Shown: in pieces, positions 10,221-20,050 of the stretch | Layout: every line of letters starts with the position of its first letter | Position numbering within the stretch: position 1 is the first letter of the stretch | Assembly: GCF_000699445.3 (NCBI RefSeq) | Contig: NC_067195.1 | Location: 84,826,569-84,890,568 of the forward strand | DNA: 64,000 nt | Direction of reading: 5' to 3' | Source: Schistosoma haematobium | Lineage: Eukaryota > Platyhelminthes > Trematoda > Strigeidida > Schistosomatidae | Made by a program: the position numbers and the translations under genes | Notes under the pieces: model-generated | Databases searched by the model: none | Seen by the model: only the letters and a program-made list of their open reading frames with translations | What the model was told of the DNA's origin: nothing

Positions 10221-10593
10221 TGTTGGGATATTCAGGAAAATATCCCAAAAATTATCCTGTTAAGCCTAATGCTATCCTTGGACATGGAATGGTATCATCT
10301 TATTGGTCAATATTTGTTTAACGTGTCATTTTCCTACTGGCCATTATTGTACAATGTTATTTTCTATTTTATCGTACGATGTGGTCTGTTTGACTGGTAT
10401 ATAAACAAAGTATGTTTGAAATATAAGGATTCATAACCCAGAGGCTGTCACTTGTGTTCTGGACTCAACTGGCTGGGTTAGATAGGGAAGCGAGACCAAT
10501 CAGAACCCTAGGTCGTTCTACGTGTTTGTGCGTCTTTGGTCCGATCAATAATTCCCTACCCTCAATCCGCAGCATCATTTTCACGTTATAACA
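10221..10593 (+). repeat. LTR 9
   Basis: 373 bp. Same block pattern as LTR 6: outer-type first 110 bases, inner-type remainder. Confidence 0.8.
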
Positions 10594-10759
10594 ATTGGCG
10601 ACGGGGTGAAGAAAAGATACAACCCAAAGTCATTCTGTAATTGGACGAAATCCAGTCTAATTATCCAACCAATCAGTATCCAGATTGTCATCAGTGTCCT
10701 TGAACCACATTGGTCATTAGTCATACAGTAATTTTCATCACAGGTGCTGATTCGAAAAA

Positions 10760-11359
10760 ATGACTCTTCCTTCCGATCGATTACAGCTGCTCTATGAACG
10801 ACGTTTGGAGTTATTAGTCAAATTCCGTACGCAGCTGCTAAATCACTCATGCTATGAAGACGCGACGGAAGTGGATGGATTGATATCTGAAATACACAGT
10901 GAGCTGGAAAATGACAACAGCCTCCATGAATCCTCGATGAACTGTACTTCAAACGAAACAGTCATCCATCATGCGCCCAGTGGTCCAGTACTTTCTATTC
11001 CAGAAACATGCCCGGTAATGGAGGCAAACTCCATCAACTCCGAAACAGCATGTGCAGACAGTAACATATCCAGCTCACGAGAAGATCTCATTGTTTTGCC
11101 AGAAAATGTGTTCCACGCATCAAATAATAACCAAGAACCTGGTACAGTTTTGTTGGACGCCGATTATCATAATGATCCACTACTTACTAAAGATTTAAAC
11201 CCTGATGACTTCGAATTGGATGGCGTTTATCCTCAATATCTGATCGATTTTACTGGATTCCCTGCGCAATATGTTTTAAATACAACCAAATTAATTGTAA
11301 TTTGGGTTTATGAAGACCCAACATTATTTCGCGGGGAGGATAGACGCGGAAAAATTTAA
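10760..11359 (+). CDS. Array unit 9 protein, 199 aa
   Basis: Blocks: YERRLE, ENDNSL, ETVIHH, MEANSINSE, DDFELDG, TGFPAQY with TTKLIVIW, end GEDRRGKI. The leader has the TGA variant. Confidence 0.6.
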   Translation: MTLPSDRLQLLYERRLELLVKFRTQLLNHSCYEDATEVDGLISEIHSELENDNSLHESSMNCTSNETVIHHAPSGPVLSIPETCPVMEANSINSETACADSNISSSREDLIVLPENVFHASNNNQEPGTVLLDADYHNDPLLTKDLNPDDFELDGVYPQYLIDFTGFPAQYVLNTTKLIVIWVYEDPTLFRGEDRRGKI

Positions 11360-11397
11360 AATCCGGACATCAACTCCGGATCTCCAAAAAAGGGAGG

Positions 11398-11770
11398 TGT
11401 TGGGATATTCAGGAAAATATCCCAAAAATTATCCTGTTAAGGCTAATGCTATCCTTGGACATGGAATGGTATCATCTTATTGGTCAATATTTGTTTAACG
11501 TGTCATTTTCCTACTGGCCATTATTGTACAATGTTATTTCCTATTTTATCGTACGATGTGGTCTGTTTGACTGGTATATAAACAAAGTATGTTTGAAATA
11601 TAAGGATTCATAAATCCGAGGCTGAGACTTGTGTTCTGGACTCAATTGACTGGGCTAGACAGGGGGCGAGACCAATCAGAACCCTAGGTCGTTCTACGTG
11701 TTTGCGCGTCTTTGGTCCGATCAATAATTCGCTACCCTTTAATCAGCAGCATCATTTTCACGTTATAACA
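11398..11770 (+). repeat. LTR 10
   Basis: 373 bp. Mosaic ending in a hybrid CGCTACCCTTTAATCAGCAG followed by the short CATCATT form. Confidence 0.8.
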
Positions 11771-11935
11771 ATTGGCGACGGGGTGAAGAAAAGATACAAC
11801 CCAAAGTCATTCTGTAATTGGACGAAATCCAGTCTAATTATCCAACCAATCAGTATCCAGATTGTCATCAGTGTCCTTGAACCACATTGGTCATTAGTCA
11901 TACAGTAATTTTCATCACAGGTGCTGATTCGAAAA

Positions 11936-12520
11936 ATGACTCTTCCTTCCGACCGATTACAGCTGCTCTTTGAACGACATTTGGACTTATTAGTCAAATT
12001 CCGCACGCAGCTGCTAAATCACTCATGCTATGAAGACGCGACGGAAGTGGATGGATTGATATCTGAAATACACAGTGAGCTGGAAAATGACAGCAGCCTC
12101 CATGAATCCTCGATGAACTGTACTTCAAACGAAACACTCATCCATGATGCGCCCAGTGGTCCAGTACTTTCTATTCCAGAAACATGCCCGGTAATGGAGG
12201 CAAACTCCATCATCCCCCAAACAGCATGTGCAGACAGTAACATATCCAGCTCACGAGAAGATCTCATTGTTTTGCCAGAAAATGTGTTCCACGCATCAAA
12301 TAATAACCAAGAACCTGGTACAGTTTTGTTGGACGCCGATTATCATAATGATCCACTACTTACTAAAGATTTAAACCCTGATGACTTCGAATTGGATGGC
12401 GTTTATCCTCAATATCTGATCGATTTTACTGGATTCCCTGCGCAATATGTTTTAAATACAACCAAATTAATTGTTCCTTGGGTATATGAGGACCCAACAT
12501 TATTTCGAGGGGGAGTATAG
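11936..12520 (+). CDS. Array unit 10 protein, 194 aa
   Basis: The A-run before the ATG has five A, the shortest in the array. Blocks: FERHLD, ENDSSL, ETLIHD, MEANSIIPQ (a hybrid of MEANS and IIPQ), DDFELDG, TGFPAQY with TTKLIVPW, end GGV. An upstream in-frame ATG five codons earlier exists only in this copy because of the A-run length. Confidence 0.6.
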   Translation: MTLPSDRLQLLFERHLDLLVKFRTQLLNHSCYEDATEVDGLISEIHSELENDSSLHESSMNCTSNETLIHDAPSGPVLSIPETCPVMEANSIIPQTACADSNISSSREDLIVLPENVFHASNNNQEPGTVLLDADYHNDPLLTKDLNPDDFELDGVYPQYLIDFTGFPAQYVLNTTKLIVPWVYEDPTLFRGGV

Positions 12521-12577
12521 ACGCGAGAAAAAAATTAAAATCCGGACATCAACTCCGGATCTCCAAAAAAAGGGAGG

Positions 12578-12950
12578 TGTTGGGATATTCAGGAAAATAT
12601 CCCAAAAATTATCCTGTTAAGCCTAATGCTATCCTTGGACATGAAATGGTATCATCTTATTGGTCAATATTTATTTAACGTGTCATTTTCCTACTGGCCA
12701 TTATTGTACAATGTTATTTCCTATTTTATCGTACGATGTGGTCTGTTTGACTGGTATATAAACAAAGTATGTTTGAAATATAAGGATTCATAACCCAGAG
12801 GCTGTCACTTGTGTTCTGGACTCAACTGGCTGGGTTAGATAGGGAAGCGAGACCAATCAGAACCCTAGGTCGTTCTACGTGTTTGTGCGTCTTTGGTCCG
12901 ATCAATAATTCCCTACCCTCAATCCGCAGCATCATTTTCACGTTATAACA
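12578..12950 (+). repeat. LTR 11
   Basis: 373 bp. Only the first block (GCCTAATG) is outer-type; the rest is inner-type. Confidence 0.8.
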
Positions 12951-13116
12951 ATTGGCGACGGGGTGAAGAAAAGATACAACCCAAAGTCATTCTGTAATTG
13001 GACGAAATCCAGTCTAATTATCCAACCAATCAGTATCCAGATTGTCATCAGTGTCCTTGAACCACATTGGTCATTAGTCATACAGTAATTTTCATCACAG
13101 GTGCTGATTCGAAAAA

Positions 13117-13701
13117 ATGACTCTTCCTTCCGATCGATTACAGCTGCTCTATGAACGACGTTTGGAGTTATTAGTCAAATTCCGTACGCAGCTGCTAAAT
13201 CACTCATGCTATGAAGACGCGACGGAAGTGGATGGATTGATATCTGAATTACACAGTGAGCTGGAAAATGACAACAGCCTCCATGAATCCTCGATGAACT
13301 GTACTTCAAACGAAACAGTCATCCATCATGCGCCCAGTGGTCCAGTACTTTCTATTCCAGAAACATGCCCGGTAATGGAGGCAAACTCCATCAACTCCGA
13401 AACAGCATGTGCAGACAGTAACATATCCAGCTCACGAGAAGATCTCATTGTTTTGCCAGAAAATGTGTTCCACGCATCAAATAATAACCAAGAACCTGGT
13501 ACAGTTTTGTTGGACGCCGATTATCATAATGATCCACTACTTACTAAAGATTTAAACCCTGATGACTTCGAATTGGATGGCGTTTATCCTCAATATCTGA
13601 TCGATTTTACTGGATTCCCTGCGCAATATGTTTTAAATAGAGTCACACTAACTGTTCCTTGGGTATATGAGGACCCAACATTATTTCGAGGGGGAGGATA
13701 G
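13117..13701 (+). CDS. Array unit 11 protein, 194 aa
   Basis: Blocks: YERRLE, a private ISELHSE (others ISEIHSE), ENDNSL, ETVIHH, MEANSINSE, DDFELDG, hybrid TGFPAQYVLN with RVTLTVPW, end GGG. Confidence 0.6.
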   Translation: MTLPSDRLQLLYERRLELLVKFRTQLLNHSCYEDATEVDGLISELHSELENDNSLHESSMNCTSNETVIHHAPSGPVLSIPETCPVMEANSINSETACADSNISSSREDLIVLPENVFHASNNNQEPGTVLLDADYHNDPLLTKDLNPDDFELDGVYPQYLIDFTGFPAQYVLNRVTLTVPWVYEDPTLFRGGG

Positions 13702-13757
13702 ACGCGAGAAAAAAATTAAAATCCGGACATCAACTCCGGATCTCCAAAAAAGGGAGG

Positions 13758-14129
13758 TGTTGGGATATTCAGGAAAATATCCCAAAAATTATCCTGTTAA
13801 GGCTAATGCTATCCTTGGACATGGAATGGTATCATCTTATTGGTCAATATTTGTTTAACGTGTCATTTTCCTACTGGCCATTATTGTACAATGTTATTTC
13901 CTATTTTATCGTACGATGTGGTCTGTTTGACTGGTATATAAACAAAGTATGTTTGAAATATAAGGATTCATAAATCCGAGGCTGAGACTTGTGTTCTGGA
14001 CTCAATTGACTGGGCTAGACAGGGGGCGAGACCAATCAGAACCCTAGGTCGTTCTACGTGTTTGTGCGTCTTTGGTCCGATCAATAATTCCCTACCCTCA
14101 ATCCGCAGCATCATTTTCACGTTATAACA
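13758..14129 (+). repeat. LTR 12
   Basis: 372 bp. Outer-type TCCGAGGCTGAGAC and GGGCTAGACAGGG joined to inner-type GTGCGTC and end. Confidence 0.8.
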
Positions 14130-14297
14130 ATTGGCGACGGGGTGAAGAAAAAAATACAATCCAAGGTCATTCTGTAATTGGACGAAACCCAGTCTAATTA
14201 TTCAACCAATCAGCATCAAGATTGTCGCCAGTGTCCTTCAACGACATTGGTCATTAGTCATACAGTAATTTTCATCACAGGTGCTGATTCGAAAAAA

Positions 14298-14897
14298 ATG
14301 ACTCTTCCTTCCGATCGATTACAGCTGCTCTATGAACGACGTTTGGAGTTATTAGTCAAATTCCGTACGCAGCTGCTAAATCACTCATGCTATGAAGACG
14401 CGACGGAAGTGGATGGATTGATATCTGAAATACACAGTGAGCTGGAAAATGACAGCAGCCTCCATGAATCCTCGATGAACTGTACTTCAAACGAAACACT
14501 CATCCATGATGCGCCCAGTGGTCCAGTACTTTCTATCCCAGAAACATGCCCGGTAATGGAGGCAAACTCCATCAACTCCGAAACAGCATGTGCAGACAGT
14601 AACATATCCAGCTCACGAGAAGATCTCATTGTTTTGCCAGAAAATGTGTTCCACGCATCAAATAATAACCAAGAACCTGGTACAGTTTTGTTGGACGCCG
14701 ATTATCATAATGATCCACTACTTACTAAAGATTTAAACCCTGATGACTTCGAATTGGATGGCGTTTATCCTCAATATCTGATCGATTTTACTGGATTCCC
14801 TGCGCAATATGTTTTAAATACAACCAAATTAATTGTAATTTGGGTTTATGAAGACCCAACATTATTTCGCGGGGAGGATAGACGCGGAAAAATTTAA
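14298..14897 (+). CDS. Array unit 12 protein, 199 aa
   Basis: Leader open in frame. Blocks: YERRLE, ENDSSL, ETLIHD, MEANSINSE, DDFELDG, TGFPAQY with TTKLIVIW, end GEDRRGKI. Confidence 0.6.
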   Translation: MTLPSDRLQLLYERRLELLVKFRTQLLNHSCYEDATEVDGLISEIHSELENDSSLHESSMNCTSNETLIHDAPSGPVLSIPETCPVMEANSINSETACADSNISSSREDLIVLPENVFHASNNNQEPGTVLLDADYHNDPLLTKDLNPDDFELDGVYPQYLIDFTGFPAQYVLNTTKLIVIWVYEDPTLFRGEDRRGKI

Positions 14898-14935
14898 AAT
14901 CCGGACATCAACTCCGGATCTCCAAAAAAGGGAGG

Positions 14936-15308
14936 TGTTGGGATATTCAGGAAAATATCCCAAAAATTATCCTGTTAAGCCTAATGCTATCCTTGGACAT
15001 GGAATGGTATCATCTTATTGGTCAATATTTGTTTAACGTGTCATTTTCCTACTGGCCATTATTGTACAATGTTATTTTCTATTTTATGGTACGTTGTGGA
15101 CTGCTTGACTGGTATATAAACAAAGTATGTTTGAAATATAAGGATTCATAACCCAGAGGCTGTCACTTGTGTTCTGGACTCAACTGGCTGGGTTAGATAG
15201 GGAAGCGAGACCAATCAGAACCCTAGGTCGTTCTACGTGTTTGTGCGTCTTTGGTCCGATCAATAATTCCCTACCCTCAATCCGCAGCATCATTTTCACG
15301 TTATAACA
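14936..15308 (+). repeat. LTR 13
   Basis: 373 bp. Outer-type through the TATA box, then inner-type AAGGATTC, CCCAGAGG and end. Confidence 0.8.
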
Positions 15309-15475
15309 ATTGGCGACGGGGTGAAGAAAAGATACAACCCAAAGTCATTCTGTAATTGGACGAAATCCAGTCTAATTATCCAACCAATCAGTATCCAGAT
15401 TGTCATCAGTGTCCTTGAACCACATTGGTCATTAGTCATACAGTAATTTTCATCACAGGTGCTGATTCGAAAAAA

Positions 15476-16069
15476 ATGACTCTTCCTTCCGATCGATTAC
15501 AGCTGCTCTATGAACGACGTTTGGAGTTATTAGTCAAATTCCGCACGCAGCTGCTAAATCACTCATGCTATGAAGACGCGACGGAAGTGGATGGATTGAT
15601 ATCTGAAATACACAGTGAGCTGGAAAATGACAGCAGCCTCCATGAATCCTCGATGAACTGTACTTCAAACGAAACACTCATCCATGATGCGCCCAGTGGT
15701 CCAGTACTTTCTATTCCAGAAACATGCCCGGTAATGGAGGCAAACTCCATCAACTCCGAAACAGCATGTGCAGACAGTAACATATCCAGCTCACGAGAAG
15801 ATCTCATTGTTTTGCCAGAAAATGTGTTCCACGCATCAAATAATAACCAAGAACCTGGTACAGTTTTGTTGGACGCCGATTATCATAATGATCCACTACT
15901 TACTAAAGATTTAAACCCTAATGACCTCAGATCTACTGTCGCTGATCCTCACCATCTAGTCAGTCCTAGTGGACTCTCTACTCAACGCGGGAAATATGCT
16001 TCAAATAGAGTCACACTAACTGTTCCTTGGGTATATGAGGACCCAACATTATTTCGAGGGGGAGTATAG
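15476..16069 (+). CDS. Array unit 13 protein, 197 aa
   Basis: The leader has the TGA variant. Blocks: YERRLE, ENDSSL, ETLIHD, MEANSINSE, rare block NDLRSTVADPHHLVSP, rare block SGLSTQRGKYASN with RVTLTVPW, end GGV. It is the only unit that combines both rare blocks. Confidence 0.6.
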   Translation: MTLPSDRLQLLYERRLELLVKFRTQLLNHSCYEDATEVDGLISEIHSELENDSSLHESSMNCTSNETLIHDAPSGPVLSIPETCPVMEANSINSETACADSNISSSREDLIVLPENVFHASNNNQEPGTVLLDADYHNDPLLTKDLNPNDLRSTVADPHHLVSPSGLSTQRGKYASNRVTLTVPWVYEDPTLFRGGV

Positions 16070-16126
16070 ACGCGAGAAAAAAATTAAAATCCGGACATCA
16101 ACTCCGGATCTCCAAAAAAAGGGAGG

Positions 16127-16502
16127 TGTTGGGATATTCAGGAAAATATCCCAAAAATTATCCTGTTAAGCCTAATGCTATCCTTGGACATGGAATGGTA
16201 TCATCTTATTGGTCAATATTTGTTTAACGTGTCATTTTCCTACTGGCCATTATTGTACAATGTTATTTTCTATTTTATGGTACGTTGTGGACTGCTTGAC
16301 TGGTATATAAACAAAGTATGTTTGAAATATAATGATTCATAAATCCGAGGCTGAGACTTGTGTTCTGGACTCAATTGACTGGGCTAGACAGGGGGCGAGA
16401 CCAATCAGAACCCTAGGTCGTTCTACGTGTTTGCGCGTCTTTGGTCCGATCAATAATTCGCTACCCCTTAATCAGCAGCATAAATATTTTCACGTTATAA
16501 CA
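16127..16502 (+). repeat. LTR 14 (outermost right)
   Basis: 376 bp. Read base by base it matches LTR 1 with no difference, although all twelve LTRs between them differ. It is followed directly by the CACGT duplication instead of a primer site. Confidence 0.85.
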
Positions 16503-16507
16503 CACGT
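16503..16507. repeat. Target-site duplication, right copy (CACGT)
   Basis: Matches 758-762. No CACGT pair brackets any inner unit, because inner LTRs are joined directly to internal regions. Confidence 0.85.
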
Positions 16508-17817
16508 GAAGGAAGGGAAGTCAAGATTGGTACAAGGAAAGCGGTTTATTAGAAGGGAGTGTGCATATAGAGGGTGAAGTGTTAAGAATACTAACGACTA
16601 TGTCTTTTATTGTCTATTTTTTCTTTCTTTTCTTTTCTGTCCATCCGATGCCAGCCACGCAACCCTAGTGTAAAAGTCCGAGTTGTCTTAGTAGAATAGC
16701 TAATCCAGCATGAAATTGGAAACATGAGTCTGAGTGGTGAGCGTAGGTGTTGATTCCGATCCAACTGCCCGCCTTTCGGAATGAAGATTGTGTCATCTAT
16801 AATACAGTGGATATTGTTGAATGATATTTTAGCCACAAGAACAGATAATATGGATTTGTATAGAAAGATTGATATGATGCGTCAAGTGCAGTTGGGTGGG
16901 ATTCCTTCGTCCGTACATTAAAGTTTGGTCTTGCATATCACATACCTAGATTTCAGAATAAAGTTTGAGAACCAAAAGGATAGAAAGAGATTTTATTGAT
17001 GTAAGTCGTCCCTAGATCAGCAATTATTTCAACTCCACTATCTTTCTTGTGCCTCACTAGATATTACAGAATCTTCCTTTCTGATCCCTACTTCTCATAT
17101 TTTTTCTTGAAATGCCTGGTATTGAAGAATACCAGACGAAACTAGCGCACGAATCGTCGTATAACATTCGATCGAATAAACAAATCTTTCTCTTCCATTC
17201 TTTTATTTATGCACTATGATTTTACCTTTCGTATTGTGATGTGAGAGGAGTCAACCTGTATATGGTTCCCAAGTGATCTGGAAAAGAGACCTCACATACA
17301 TCTACATTGTTGATAGAAAGAAAACCAAACTGCCACTCAATGGACAAAAAAGCACTTTCTCTTATACTGGCCGTAGAGAATCTTTACGTGATATTTAGAC
17401 TCAAATTCACACTATTAACCGACCGTGAACCCTAACTGGCTATGTTAAGGCTGGAGAATGGGATTACTTTTGCACAGCTGATTGAATACAACCATGCGTA
17501 TCCACAATCATTCAACAGCTCATCACCCCAATGTTCTGTCAAGAATAATTAGTTCCCACATGAAACCTGTTTGCGTATTTCACGTCTCCTTTATTTCTAT
17601 TCCCTTATTTCCTCCATTTCCTTCTTTAAACTCAATTCAATATTCTTCTCAATTGCACAGACCCGATTTATTATTATTAATATTCTACTATTATTGCTCT
17701 AATTTTTTTTAAATGGCAAGTATAATGCTGACATTATTGGAAATTGTGTATTATTGCATTTTTTGAAGAAACCCGAAATGGTTTCTTCACAACACTTATG
17801 TACCCATAAGATGTTTG

Positions 17818-17864
<47 letters not shown>

Positions 17865-18892
17865 GATACTCTTGTGGCTGCAATGAAAGTATGACGGAAG
17901 CTTATAGAGTTGTGGATGAATCGTTTGCTGGACTATTAGTTCCCTTTGAATCTGTAAAATAGGCTTCTGAGGACATAAACAGTAGCTGTAAATCGTCTCC
18001 TCACTACATGGACAAACCATCGATTCCAAAGATAAATGTTACGATAACTCCGCAGCTGAAGTTTGTCTGTGATTTTAGATCTGTATTATGTCCGGTGACC
18101 GAACCTCGTTCTGGAAACGCTTGACCGACATTATCTTGAGTTATTTCATGGTGACCAATATGACATCAAAAAGATGAAATATTTGACAGAAAATTAGTGT
18201 TCTGACATTCATCGGACTTCATGACCATAAAAATTCTACCATTTTTCATCTTGCCACCAAGCCACTAAAATCCCTACGTAAAGTAAACTACGTTAGTGGC
18301 GCAATTTTAACAAACATTGAAAAAGGTTTCACGTAGATTTTACAGGTCTCGTGAAAAAAAATTATGAAAGAAACACGAAGTGGCCAGAAATATGTTTCAT
18401 GTTCAACTGTAATGTCGAAGAAATATTCACCATTTTGTCCGCACTTCTTGCCCATTTCGGAGTGCCAAAGATCTTGCTTTTCAGTTCGTTTTGGTGTTGT
18501 TTATTCAATTCTACTATGTGACGATTTCAAGTGTGTTTTGCATAAAGGAGGAACCATAGGGAAAATCGGTCTCTTAGTTACTACGTTCTTTACGTCGTAA
18601 AACAGTGAAGTGCCACGGACAATATATGTATGCCTTCAATTTCATGGCAGAGGTTTTTACCAAGTCATACCAGGACAAACATGTACGGCGACCAGGAATA
18701 ACTGAAAAGTGAATGGTTAAAGTTTTTCAAGTATTTGTACGGACTAATTACTCCTTCGTGCTCGATGGCCTAATTATCATGAATCCTAAATATTATATGC
18801 TCGCTTGTGCTCTTCTATTTTAGTCTGGCTTAAATTTCACTATTACGGGAATTTTTAGTTAACAAACTAATTCAAGTACTTGTAATCTTCAT
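16508..18892. other. Unassigned AT-rich region
   Basis: No coherent coding frame or recognised repeat was found. It contains an AAT microsatellite at 17821-17863. The short frames here lack any recognisable family signature. Confidence 0.4.
17821..17863. repeat. (ATA)n microsatellite
   Basis: About 14 uninterrupted trinucleotide units. Confidence 0.95.
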
Positions 18893-19282
18893 ATTAACGT
18901 CGTAACAGAGCCTGTGATTGAACAGTTGGATACACATCCAGATTATGAAGCATTTAAAGATTACATGGAAAGGTTTGAAATCTGTAGCATGACCAGGAAA
19001 GATGATGGGGATGATAAAATTATAGCTCACTCCCTCACATTCATCAGGAAGGTTGCCAAAAGCTCATTAAACATATTCCAATTACCTACACAACTCTCAA
19101 AGAACTACTACTAAGTCATGTAAAGGGCACTAATTTAGAAATCCGTGAAAGAGCAAAATATAATGAAACGATCCATCAGGTCAACCAAAAGATTAGAGAC
19201 TTTATCTTTGGGTTGAGGGAACAAGCCGCTAAGTGTCATTTTGATGATCGACTTCATATGTAGCTGCGTTATCGGTTGATTG
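18893..19282 (+). pseudogene. Old gypsy element: gag fragment, part 1
   Basis: Encodes a gag-like stretch (HPDYEAFKDYMERFEIC, then after a frameshift TLKELLLSHVKG and QKIRDFIFGLREQAAKCHF) of a gypsy family that I recognise as common in flukes. A frameshift near 19080 and a stop near 19260 break the frame. At 19282 the text stops where the minus-strand element begins and resumes in the same frame at 24524 (RLIA across the junction), so the two parts were once contiguous. Confidence 0.7.
19279..19282. repeat. Target-site duplication of CsRn1-type element 1, left (ATTG)
   Basis: ATTG precedes the TGATGATG start of the LTR; the same four bases follow the other LTR at 24520-24523. Confidence 0.85.
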
Positions 19283-19603
19283 TGATGATGTCACAGGTAT
19301 TCAGTGTTTGACAACGCTTCTACCAGTAACACCTTCTAATATATTTCGTTCCCACCAAGAGAAATCAAAAGACAGAGTCGAGGAGATCGGAAGAGTATAT
19401 TTGGCGATGACCAATATATCGGAATTCTCTGATCTAATCTGGCTAGCGATTGCGGTTGATGTTGAGCACGGCGTTACCACACGTGATCTGGTGCAGATGC
19501 CTGACCGAGCGCCTTCAGCTAGATGAGTCCACTAAAACATATGGTCAGCATCCAATGTCGAAAACTTAGTGCTATTTATTCTGGGGATTTATTTACCGCT
19601 ACA
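19283..19603 (-). repeat. 3' LTR of element 1
   Basis: 321 bp; in element orientation it runs TGTAGCGG to CATCATCA. Identical by eye to 24199-24519. Confidence 0.9.
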
Positions 19604-19620
19604 GATCACTCCCCCCCTAG
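19604..19620 (-). promoter_or_regulatory. Polypurine tract of element 1
   Basis: In element orientation CTAGGGGGGGAGTGATC directly abuts the 3' LTR. This is the expected primer for plus-strand DNA synthesis. Confidence 0.7.
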
Positions 19621-20050
19621 TGGGGCAGTGACGACCCTAAGACGTGGCCAGCCAGAAGTTTAAACCCAACGAGTTTGTCGTTGGTAAACACTCTTCTGAT
19701 AGCTTACTAAATTTAGCAGCGTCTGGTCGTCTTTCCTTACTATATGGGACGGAGGTACAACATAGTAAAAAAAGAAAATGTACAATGAAAATTTCGGATC
19801 CTCATAAACGTCATCGTTCTTTTCCAGCCGTCCTGGAAAAGAAAAAAGAAAATGTACGTGCATGTCGAAATACACTCGTATGTGCGTAAAAACACAATGT
19901 CGGCGGAAAAAAATGGAAAATAAACTCATGAACACGTAATAGCATTAAAAAAATTGTTTTTTTGTTTTGTTTTTTTAAATAGAAATAAAAATATATAAGC
20001 ATATTAAAATTGTTTTTTTTTTAAAATAATATAAAATGTCGAGAAGTGCC

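Larger units (their letters stand above)
763..16502 (+). mobile_element. Polymeric LTR retrotransposon: 14 LTRs and 13 internal regions in tandem
   Basis: Units of 1177-1191 bp repeat head to tail. Each is an LTR beginning TGTTGGG and ending TATAACA, then a primer-site-like TGGCGACGGGG, a leader, one ATG-initiated frame, and a polypurine tract AAAAAAGGGAGG that abuts the next LTR. TGGCGACG matches the 3' end expected of a serine tRNA (GCT type), with mismatches further in. A single CACGT duplication flanks the entire array. Outermost LTRs read identical; inner LTRs and internal regions are mosaics of a few alternative sequence blocks. No protease, RT or integrase is present, so the element must be non-autonomous. 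It resembles small gag-bearing LTR elements (TR-GAG/TRIM-like), but a polymer of 13 units in one insertion is unusual. Assembly error cannot be excluded from sequence alone. Confidence 0.85.

Noticed and set aside
763..16502. CRISPR array or classical satellite
   Set aside because: Repeats are over 1 kb, contain LTR, primer site and purine tract, and end in a target duplication, so a retroelement polymer fits better.
17796..18029. Minus-strand frame over the AAT repeat
   Set aside because: Its poly-isoleucine run is only the microsatellite; no supporting signal.
19644..20002. Small frames in the 3' untranslated region of element 1
   Set aside because: They occur on both strands of the region between the pol stop and the purine tract and have low-complexity composition.
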